This document shows positions 56,779-64,000 of a stretch of 64,000 nucleotides of DNA, piece by piece. Below the pieces are notes generated by a model. It was not told where the DNA came from. It worked only from the letters and a program-made list of their open reading frames with translations, and did no database searches. The DNA lies in assembly GCA_003988855.1 (NCBI GenBank), contig QYAI01000117.1, forward strand, positions 23,640-87,639, read 5' to 3'. Source of the stretch: Arachnopeziza araneosa (taxonomy: Eukaryota; Ascomycota; Leotiomycetes; Helotiales; Arachnopezizaceae). Numbering within the stretch: position 1 is the stretch's first letter; the number at the start of each line of letters is the position of its first letter. The translations under genes and the position numbers were made by a program.

Positions 56779-58478
56779 ATGTCGGTGCTTTCTATTCTTG
56801 GTACGATCGCGGTCATCATTATCATCTCTGTACTATATAACGTATTTCGTCAGATCTTTTTGAAAGATCTAAGAAGGCCGCCCGAGGTTTTTCACATCCT
56901 GCCTGTGATTGGTAGTACAATTCAGTATGGCATGGATCCATATGCTTTCTTCTTTAAATGCCGCGAAAGGGTGAGTAGCATTCCAAAATTTATCTCTTGA
57001 TGCTGACAGACTAGTACGGTGACTGTTTCACATTTGTACTTCTTGGCAAGAAGACGACAGTTTTCCTAGGAGCAACAGGAAATCGTTTCATCCTCAATGG
57101 CAGCTCCAAAGATCTCAACGCCGAGGAGATTTATCGCCCTTTGACTGCTCCTGTCTTCGGTAAAGGTGTTGTATACGATTGCCCAAATTCGAAACTTATG
57201 GATCAGAAACGAGTAAGTGCCATCTAAGAAGTGTCTCGGCCACAATTGACTAGCATCTGCTAGATCTTGATCAAAGGTTTCTCGGGCGCATGTCTGAAGA
57301 GTTACGTGTCGCAATTTGAGCACGAGGTTATCGAATTTGTCAAGACCTCTCCAATTTTCCGAGCTGATAGCGGAGTCTGTGATATATCTGCAGTGATGGC
57401 AGAAATAACACTTTACACAGCGGCTGGTTCTCTCCAGGGAAAAGAAATTCGAGAAAAAATGGACTCTGAAGTTGCTCTTCTCTACCGCCACCTTGATGAT
57501 GGGTTTACTCCAATTAATGTAAGCGCCTCAAATTGAATCTAGCTATATGCGGATGGAATTGTGTGAATTTTTCTCATGCTAAAGAAATAGTATATCCTCC
57601 CATCACTACCCCTCCCACAAAACCTTCGTCGAGACAATGCCCAGAGGAAGATGGCACAATTATATGTAGATGTCATTCAAAAGCGTCGTCAACATATCTC
57701 CTCTACAATCTTGGAAAATGATGATATGATATCTATTCTCATGAAGTCTCGGTATCGCGATGATTCTCCTATTCCAGATATTGAGATTGCAAATCTGATG
57801 ATTGCACTTCTCATGGGTGGCCAGCATAATACTTCGGCGACAGTAACTTGGATTATCCTCCATCTCGCACATCAACCCCATTTAATTGAGGAGCTCTATG
57901 AGGAGCAGCTCAAAGTCCTTGGCTCACCTCTTCCACCACTGACATATGCTGGCCTTCAGCAATTGAATCTTAGTTCGTGGATAATGAAAGAGACTCTTCG
58001 CTTGCACAGCCCGATTCACTCAGTGATGCGGAAAGTCACATCCCCTATGCCTGTTCCGGACACACCCTGGGTCATTCCACCAAATTACACTCTTCTTGCA
58101 GCCCCAAGCTTCATGTCTCGGGTTGAGGAATTTTGGCCCAATGCTCTTATTTGGGATCCATATCGGTGGGACCCTAGCAAATCTGCTCGCCCCACTCAAG
58201 AGAAAGAGGGGTCAGTACCGCTTCATGGCGACGCAGTGGACTTTGGCTATGGTCCTGTGTCTTTGAGGGCCGCTGCTAGTCCGTATTTACCCTTTGGTGC
58301 TGGGAGACATCGATGTGTTGGCGAAGAATATGCTTATTTGCAGCTTGGGACAATCCTTGCGACACTTGTGAGATTAATACAGTGGGAACAAGTCGAGAAA
58401 GATGCTCCGGTGCCAGAGACAGATTATTCTGTGAGTGAACCAGATCAAGATTGGGTCGGTGATACTAATTATGGTTAA
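56779..58478 (+). CDS. CYP51 paralogue (sterol 14-alpha-demethylase family P450)
   Basis: Four exons (56779-56970, 57015-57212, 57264-57518, 57591-58478) close to 510 residues, the normal CYP51 length. CYP51 hallmarks are present in order: one N-terminal membrane helix; RRPPEVFHILPVIGSTIQYG; YGDCFTFVLLGKKTTVFLG; EEIYRPLTAPVFGKGVVYD (SRS1, with the Tyr that contacts azoles); MAEITLYTAA. Further on are LMGGQHNTSATVTW in helix I, KETLRLHSPIHSVMRKV (ExxR) and the heme loop PYLPFGAGRHRCVGEEYAYL with Cys about 457. Several usually conserved positions differ (for example MGGQHNT for the common MAGQHTS), and exon joins match CYP51 genes. It is a divergent extra copy beside RiPP-type genes. Confidence 0.88.
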
Positions 58479-58685
58479 TTCAGTCTCTATTTTCGAGACC
58501 GATGCATCCCGCGAGGATAAAGTGGCGACTTCGAAAATAGATTATAGCAGGACAAGAAGGGTTATATATCACAATATCTTTATTGAAGACCAGATACATC
58601 AGAAATCATATTTGTGCGCCCATACTAGCCACTTCATCTTGCTTCAATCTCTCATAGATATATTTTTGAGTCATTGTCGCCTTTT

Positions 58686-59489
58686 CTACGAAACAAAGTA
58701 ATCAGCATCCAAAACAACAGTACTGCTCGTCCCCCACGCCTCGTCACCAAATGTCTCTAAACAATGTCTGATGTGCTTCTCGTTATCGTATCTGTTTTCC
58801 ATCTGTACAAGTCCTTTTCCACTTCTCCACAACTTGATCCAGTACATAGAGCAATGCATTACATGCCACTTCCAACTCACATGAAATTTTGCAGTTGGAT
58901 CGTCGGCCATTAAACTCACTTCATGAAGTGTGAGTGGAATAGTGTGATTACGATCAGCCCAGTATAACCAGTGACCGTCTGGGCCATCACCTGAAGATTC
59001 AAACTCGACGGTTAGAGGCTGATCGATGCAATGTGGTTGTAACCATGCCGGGGAAAGAGAGTCGAATGTACAACCCAAGGCGATTGCTTCAGTGGTTGAA
59101 TTGCCGCATGCGCAGGATTTGCGAAGGAATCCGTGATGTTCGTGCTGTGGCTTTTTATCAAGGAAGCTATGATCGTTACTGATGACATCTGGGTGTTGAT
59201 AGAACGGGTAGGCCATGGACGAAATTATGCCAAAAAGTCCCCATAACGCGAGTGCAAAAAGTGTAATCTGCCTCGCAATTGTGAAGCCTTGGTAGACCAT
59301 TGGCTTTGTTTTGACGTTCAAGAGGTGGCAATTTTCGTCGTTGGACGGTAGTAGAATGTCTTCGGAGGAATCACTGCACTCTATTAAATAATTGTCCTCA
59401 GCTGTGAAATGGTTCACATTCACCGTGTAGAGATCTCGATCGAGTTCTTGGTAGACATAAGTAAAATTCTTGAGCTTAGCCAGCTGCAA
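58686..59489 (-). CDS. UstYa-like protein A (paired HxxHC motifs), 5' end unresolved
   Basis: The frame from 59489 to the stop at 58686 spans 267 codons, but no ATG opens it; a TTGCAG just upstream looks like a 3' splice site, so a short first exon (before 59489) is probably missing. A membrane helix (TLFALALWGLFGIISSMAY, about 77-95) is followed by CACGNSTTEAIALGCTF, AWLQPHCID and GHWLYWADRNHTIPL. Then come the two HxxHC motifs, HVMHC (209-213) and HIRHC (239-243). Two HxxHC motifs after one membrane helix are the hallmark of UstYa/DUF3328 oxidases that cyclise or oxidise fungal RiPPs. It is homologous throughout to the protein at 61682-62453. Orientation: same strand as the precursor. Confidence 0.7.
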   Translation of the reverse strand: MQLAKLKNFTYVYQELDRDLYTVNVNHFTAEDNYLIECSDSSEDILLPSNDENCHLLNVKTKPMVYQGFTIARQITLFALALWGLFGIISSMAYPFYQHPDVISNDHSFLDKKPQHEHHGFLRKSCACGNSTTEAIALGCTFDSLSPAWLQPHCIDQPLTVEFESSGDGPDGHWLYWADRNHTIPLTLHEVSLMADDPTAKFHVSWKWHVMHCSMYWIKLWRSGKGLVQMENRYDNEKHIRHCLETFGDEAWGTSSTVVLDADYFVS

Positions 59490-59842
59490 CTGCGTCAGTT
59501 GATGAGGGAAGAATAAATCTTAGGGTAGGACGTCGTTTCGAGAACAGAAAGTGAGCTGGAAAGCTTTTGTCGGTAAACATAAAAGAACCGTTGTATGCTA
59601 GAGTCATCTGGTAAAGAAGTAGCGTCATCGGAAGCTGCTCTTGCAAGCCTAGACTTTCTGCTGTGACTATTTTCCTGTGGCTCAGTGTCTCATAGTGTGT
59701 GACATATAATTGTAACATTTGTAGATGCGATGCAAGATGTAGAATAGAGTTTCCCTATCCTTAGTTTGCACTTTCCATTCTCAATCTACTAAATAAGTTA
59801 GGTAAAGACCAAATGTTTCGATTTTCCGTTCGTTAATCAACA

Positions 59843-59853
59843 TTCGGTCCGAA
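59843..59853. promoter_or_regulatory. TTCGGTCCGAA palindrome
   Basis: A perfect 11-base palindrome (CGG-N1-CCG core) in the promoter side of UstYa-like A. The same half-sites recur as TTCGGA-N14-TCCGAA at 60068-60093. Confidence 0.35.
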
Positions 59854-60061
59854 ACACTGCATTTCTTTGAGTACAAAGTCCTGCACATGAATCCACGAGT
59901 AAGCTCAAGCCCGGGCACTTGCTTCAATATTTCTTCGTCAAGGTCTAAGGATAAATTGTATGCAGCGGTGAAGAACCTTCAGTTCGTTTTGTAACACCTT
60001 GAGGTCAAATGTTCAAAAGTTGTACATGGAGAATTTCACTTATGTAACGTACAGGTGTACA

Positions 60062-60100
60062 GCATGCTTCGGACAATAATGTTGCTATCCGAAATCATGC
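60062..60100. promoter_or_regulatory. Imperfect inverted repeat containing TTCGGA...TCCGAA
   Basis: Arms 60062-60073 and 60088-60100 pair at nearly all positions (one unpaired base), spacer 14 bases. Lies between UstYa-like A and the precursor gene. Could be a regulator site or transcript hairpin. Confidence 0.4.
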
Positions 60101-60588
60101 TTGTGTGACAATTGTCACAAGCGAATTTTTGAGACTTAATCTGATTTAATGTGGCTTGATTTACCGAATCTGTCTGATTTATTTGCTATAATTGCTTTTC
60201 TTATAAATTTCGTGGATTTTAATTTAACACAAAGTTTGTTTTAAGCCAGGCATTGTTATTTACACAAAGAATAGTAAGTAATATGATTTATTCTTTCATT
60301 TACATTGATGGTAATAGTGGTAGTACAGGAACTAAGCCTTTCGAAGGTGGGTTATATCTCATCAGAAGTTTTTTTTACAAGATCAAAAATTGAGACACAC
60401 AGGGTTTAAAATATTCAATTCTTCTTAGCCTTGCCACTGTTTTTATCCAACCATCTAAAGAGCGTAGTCCATTGATCTCCACCATGTTGCTGCCTAGACT
60501 GCATCCTACCAAAGATACTTCCCCAAAAGAATTTCAACGTTCAACTCCGCCAAATTTGTGACTTTGTATCAGTGTCGCTGTCTTCTAC

Positions 60589-61011
60589 TCATGGGCAGAC
60601 TGGGATTGACCGTTCTTCAGCCGTAAGATCCCTCTCGGCGAAAGTGATTGGTCCGGGGAATTGGGGCCTACAGGCATTTGTGGCGGCTTCATGGCGTGCC
60701 TCTTTGCTTGTGAAATCTTCCAATCTATCTGCAACGAGCTCGCTTCTCTTGTGCTGTCCTTCTTTGGTAGGCCATGCATTCACAGCAGCATTGCCTCTTT
60801 TCTCCTGGCCTTCTTTGGTAGGCCAAGCATTGATTGCAGCTTTCCCCCTTTTCTCTTCTAAAGCCATGAAACTTTCATGGCTTTCGATGTCGAAGGCATG
60901 TCTTTTGTCATCTGTGTAAGAACGAACTTGCTGATGGGCGACGGGTAAACTGAGTGTAAAGTTGACCAGGCCGAGAGCAAAAGAATATCCCAAAAGGGTG
61001 GAGAACTGCAT
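60589..61011 (-). CDS. Putative RiPP precursor with Kex2-bounded 17-residue repeats
   Basis: This is a 140-residue protein from ATG at 61011. Residues 1-25 or so form a signal peptide (LLGYSFALGLVNFTLSLPVA). Lys-Arg sites occur at 36-37, 54-55, 71-72 and 88-89. Two near-identical units lie between the last three: GKAAINAWPTKEGQEKR (56-72) and GNAAVNAWPTKEGQHKR (73-89). The 17-residue period continues: 90-106 ends KEAR, and 107-116 (HEAATNACRP) is a decayed copy. Secretory leader, repeated core and Kex2 sites are the plan of dikaritin precursors (ustiloxin, phomopsin type). UstYa-like genes flank it. Likely core: around NAWPT. A pheromone or Rep1-like repellent precursor is the main alternative. 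A TATATA box lies near 61111. Confidence 0.72.
   Translation of the reverse strand: MQFSTLLGYSFALGLVNFTLSLPVAHQQVRSYTDDKRHAFDIESHESFMALEEKRGKAAINAWPTKEGQEKRGNAAVNAWPTKEGQHKRSELVADRLEDFTSKEARHEAATNACRPQFPGPITFAERDLTAEERSIPVCP
60745..60846 (-). repeat. Two 51-bp tandem coding repeats (precursor core units)
   Basis: Encode residues 56-72 and 73-89 of the precursor. DNA copies are about 85% alike, with the identical stretch GCATGGCCTACC/GCTTGGCCTACC around the Trp-Pro codons. Confidence 0.9.
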
Positions 61012-61387
61012 TTTGAAAGGGATTATTGCTTTGTTGATAGATTGTGATTAGAGATCAAGAAAAGGGTTAATGAGAGCCTAAGAAATTAGAATCCGAGTTG
61101 CGATAAAGGATATATAGGTACAGATACTTTTCCACAATAGTGTTCAAGAAACCGCTTCACTGAATACTCGGCACGATTGCCCGGTAAATTGTTTTGAAGT
61201 TCAAGGAATTTGTCTCGTGGTCCAAATTAATCATAACCCGAGTCACTGCATGGAAATGGACAGGTCACCACGTCGATAAAGAAGTAATCTAGACCGTAAA
61301 GAAGAAGCGGTGAAGATGTTCGACTTTGGCATCAGATGGTCACCGGTCCTTTGAGCTGGGTTGGGAGGCAGAGCGCTGTAACGCTGA

Positions 61388-61425
61388 GGCCGTATCAAAA
61401 GGAAAGTAACCCGAGAGATACGGCC
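61388..61425. promoter_or_regulatory. GGCCGTATC-N20-GATACGGCC inverted repeat
   Basis: Perfect 9-base arms separated by 20 bases, in the divergent promoter between the precursor (start 61011) and UstYa-like B (start 61682). Contains CCG/CGG triplets, compatible with binding of a Zn2Cys6 dimer. Confidence 0.45.
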
Positions 61426-61681
61426 GAATTCATTCCAATACGAGTCTTGTATTGAGCTTCAATTTTCAAAAACCTGGCGCGTTGTTGATTCCGTGAAACA
61501 CGACCGGAAGCCAACATGAAGTGAGACACTGGAAGAAAAGAAATACTCCTGCTGACTCGCACATCACTTGCTTGAACATTTTGATTTCGTACTCGGTGAC
61601 AATCATTCAGCTTTGACACCAAGAAACTTTCAGCCACTCCGCTTCCCCGTTAAGGATACTTAAGAGTTGACTCAGCGGACC

Positions 61682-62453
61682 ATGAGCTTCAACGAATTTG
61701 CCAAAGTGGCTTCGAGAGAGTAGGTTCTTAGGCTGGAATTAATGTATGAGCTAACTCCTATCTAGAATGAGTTGGTTGAAGAGAGTCCAGACTTATACAG
61801 CCGTTATTGAGGCTTCCGTTGCTGAGAAAGCAAGCAAATCCTATCAAAGTCTTATGGAAACAGAATCTTCAATCATAGATGAACAAGACAGCACCGAAAC
61901 CAACCTTAGGAAACCCCATAATCCAATCAAATACATTTTCAAGGTGTTCATACTTTTGTGTGTTACCTGGAGCGCTGTTAGTATTACGGAGCGAATCTAT
62001 CAACGTTTGCGTGGCCCTGTTTCTTGCTCTTGTGGCGGTATCGACGTTGCAGAAGCCAAGCGTCGCAACTGTGTCTTCACTCCTTTGGCGTTGGGCTGGC
62101 TACCTCCTCATTGTCTTGATATTGAGCTTTCAGATCAATTTGACAAACTCGGGCCAGACGGAGAGTGGCCGTACTGGGCCGATCTCAACGGCACGACGCC
62201 AATCACGCGGGAAGAGATGGGAAATTTAGCTGACAAGGGCGGTTTATTTTACACGACGCAAGAATGGCATGTAATGCACTGTATGTTTACTTGGAGGAAG
62301 CAATATCGTTCGAAATTTACAGGCAAAACAGTGGAGAACAGGAGCAATGGGATCAAACATATTCATCATTGTGAAGGAATTATGCTAGATAGAGCTCCTT
62401 TGCAAGCTATTTGGACAATGGCGGGAGTGGAGCTTAATGCTGATTTGACTTAA
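61682..62453 (+). CDS. UstYa-like protein B (paired HxxHC motifs)
   Basis: Exons 61682-61719 and 61766-62453 (GTAGGT donor, GCTAAC branch, CTAG acceptor) close to 241 residues, starting MSFNEFAKVASRE; a start at 61767 gives 228. One membrane helix (FKVFILLCVTWSAVSI) precedes a Cys-rich luminal part: SCSCGGIDVAEA, WLPPHCLD, GPDGEWPYWADLNGTTPI. HVMHC (168-172 counted from the internal ATG) and HIHHC (198-202) follow. The layout and many residues match UstYa-like A, so the two are paralogues. UstYa-type enzymes work in the secretory pathway on Kex2-released peptides, forming ether or C-C cross-links. It is divergent from the precursor. Confidence 0.75.
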
Positions 62454-62616
62454 AACTTGCTTATACCGCACTTACCAGAGATTATAGAAGAAGGCAGAGA
62501 AATAATCAAGATCAAATCGACCATCACAACTTGGGCAAGAAATTAAGAAATATTGCTACTACGTGGAACGATGTCAAGAGTTGTAAAATTTCATGCATTT
62601 GTGGAGTAGTAGCAGC

Positions 62617-63276
62617 CTACTTCAATAATTCTTGAATCCTCGGATATAGTGCCTGATCCCAAACTTCGTAGCCTTTCTTATTCAGATGGACATGATCGTC
62701 AAGCAGCTCGTCCGTAGTCGCAAATGCTTCGTTCAGATAAATTCTTTCCTCGCCTAACGTCTCGTTTAGCTCTTTAACGACACCCTCTAATAATCGATTC
62801 GACGCATCTACGTCTTCATCCTTGATATCTTTCCGGCAGAAGATCTCGCACGTGATTATTTTCGTCGTTGGTGGAGATATCTTGAGCAGCGTTCGTAGCA
62901 GCAGTCGATAAAGCTCGATCTCGTTCCGTTTCAATGTCTTCTTAAGGTTGTTTGTACCGATCATAACAACCCACAACTTGACTTTCTTGTCTGAGAGCTT
63001 TTCCATCATTCCCAAGGTGCCTAGTCTGTAGAGTACGTTCTCGATCTTGTCACCTCCAACACCCATGTTGAAGGTTGACTTCATTTGAGAGATTGTAGTT
63101 GAGGATCCTGAAGTCTTGAAGCGCTCCAACATCGAGTCTCCAATCAATACCACGTCGATCAGTTCGCCGGATTGCTTTTCAAGCTCTGGGACATGTGTTA
63201 AGATAGTGGTATCATAACTGCGCTGCTTCCATTTGCCGTGCCCGGCGACAACTTCCGGTGTAACTTCGGTACTCAT
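62617..63276 (-). CDS. SGNH/GDSL hydrolase (PAF-acetylhydrolase-like)
   Basis: This is an intronless gene of 219 residues. All SGNH blocks are present: VVLIGDSMLERF (block I, Ser), NMGVGGDKIENVLYRL (block II, Gly), VVMIGTNNLKK (block III, Asn) and DHVHLNKKGYEVW (block V, Asp-x-x-His). It resembles the PAF-AH 1B-type esterases. No signal peptide is seen, so the enzyme is cytosolic; substrate unknown. It is convergent with UstYa-like B, 163 bases apart. It might remove an ester or acyl group from the cluster product, but such hydrolases are also ordinary housekeeping genes, and this may simply be the right border of the cluster. Confidence 0.88.
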   Translation of the reverse strand: MSTEVTPEVVAGHGKWKQRSYDTTILTHVPELEKQSGELIDVVLIGDSMLERFKTSGSSTTISQMKSTFNMGVGGDKIENVLYRLGTLGMMEKLSDKKVKLWVVMIGTNNLKKTLKRNEIELYRLLLRTLLKISPPTTKIITCEIFCRKDIKDEDVDASNRLLEGVVKELNETLGEERIYLNEAFATTDELLDDHVHLNKKGYEVWDQALYPRIQELLK

Positions 63277-64000
63277 AGCGATTTTTTGAACTGTTCTGAG
63301 TTTTTAGGTAACCGATAGGGGAGTTTTCGCTATTTTTATGTATAATGGAAAAGTTAAGCTGATTATTCAGTCGTCAAGCCGGCATGTGAGTCACTCGGTG
63401 TTTTTGTGTAATCTCTATCTTAGCGAGAGAAGTGTTACGAATCACGGGTTGGTCACGAGAGAAGTCATGTGACGAAGCGCAAGAAGCTGCTTCAGGCTTC
63501 GTCAAGCTTCTACACCTGTTCTTGTTGGTACTCTCAGAGAGTACCAGCACTTTTTGTTAAGAAAGTACTAGCAAAATCAAAAGTCCTATAGTACTTTCTA
63601 GTTTTTAAGCACTTTTTAAATAAAAAAAATTATATTCTAATAAAACTTAAAAAAACTGTTCTTTTAAGCTATTAATTACTAAATTCGGACTAGCGGTTAT
63701 TTTATTATTTAAGTTTAAAGTTCAAATTTTGCATTTTACTATTGTAGTAGTAAAACACTTGTATTTTAAGAGCTATAAACTTTAAACTAAAAACTTGAGC
63801 TTTTTAAAGTACTAAAAGCAACTTTAAGTGTTAAAAGTACTAAAGTAACTAATATTACTATTAAAGTAAATTTAAGTTTGTACTTTTTTTAAAATTAACT
63901 ATGTAATAGTCGGTGCTCTTCCACGCACGGGCAGGCCCTGGTGGTCGGAGAAAGCAAAGGTCCACCCGCAAGCAAAACGTCCACCCTCAAAATTGCGACC
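63277..64000. other. AT-rich, gene-free edge with a 19-bp palindrome
   Basis: From about 63530 to 63910 the sequence is overwhelmingly A+T with scattered short GTAC-like motifs, as expected of RIP-degraded repeats. A perfect palindrome GGTACTCTC-A-GAGAGTACC lies at 63527-63545, at the edge of the AT-rich block. No coding sequence seen. Confidence 0.55.

Larger units (their letters stand above)
59490..60588. other. Intergenic between UstYa-like A and the precursor; CGG/CCG dyads
   Basis: Promoter side of UstYa-like A (probably with its first exon) and 3' side of the precursor. A 41-codon open stretch on the minus strand (60415-60540, GRMQSRQQHGGDQW...) could be a second exon of the precursor or chance. 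AT-rich around 60140-60310. Confidence 0.4.

Noticed and set aside
60589..61011. Alpha-factor-type mating pheromone precursor
   Set aside because: No Cys-containing or WCxxPGQ-type pheromone core and no clear Ste13 (Glu-Ala)n spacers; UstYa-like neighbours favour a RiPP. Not fully excluded.

Overview
The window is nuclear DNA of a filamentous ascomycete (Pezizomycotina). Genes are split by short GT-AG introns of about 43-70 bases with CTAAC-like branch sites. Typically fungal families are present: HET, Zn2Cys6, WSC, GH55/GH64, UstYa-like and CorA-like proteins. A leotiomycete/helotialean host is a guess from overall flavour only. Exon joins were worked out by hand; where the reading frame closes over all exons the model is firm, and unresolved joins are stated in the entries.

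Layout. 0-5 kb is an allorecognition-type block: a divergent pair of genes sharing a HET-s-like (HRAM-like) repeat motif, one ending in a CAAX box and the other built like HET-S (helical N-domain plus two C-terminal repeats), followed by a HET-domain gene. 5.4-18 kb holds a small membrane protein, a decayed DUF6536 gene, an MFS exporter, a Zn2Cys6 regulator preceded by a 10-bp tandem repeat, gene-poor sequence with a helical-domain remnant, and a SPRY protein. 18-35 kb holds an amidase, a vacuolar-type Ca2+/H+ exchanger, a very large secreted PAN-type protein, a pseudogene of a membrane-protein family carrying two lesions, a putatively myristoylated small protein, and D-lactate dehydrogenase. 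35-52 kb holds a Clr5-domain protein, a GH64 glucanase, a secreted beta-lactamase-like protein, a CorA-like transporter, a C2H2 protein, a CorA tail fragment, a small chromo-like protein and a WSC-GH55 glucanase.

The most interesting part is 52.6-62.5 kb, which looks like an undescribed fungal RiPP (dikaritin-type) gene cluster. A secreted 140-residue precursor contains two near-identical 17-residue units bounded by Lys-Arg Kex2 sites. It is flanked by two mutually homologous proteins with paired HxxHC motifs (UstYa-like oxidases). Next to them lie a divergent CYP51 paralogue, a Zn2Cys6 regulator and an NmrA-like reductase. Dyad elements containing CGG/CCG lie in the intergenic regions. The expected logic is: the regulator switches on the set, the precursor enters the secretory pathway, Kex2 releases the repeats, and UstYa-like enzymes cross-link them. 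The CYP51 paralogue could be a tailoring enzyme, a self-resistance copy, or an unrelated neighbour.

The right edge (from about 63.5 kb) is very AT-rich, gene-free and probably degenerate repeat sequence.
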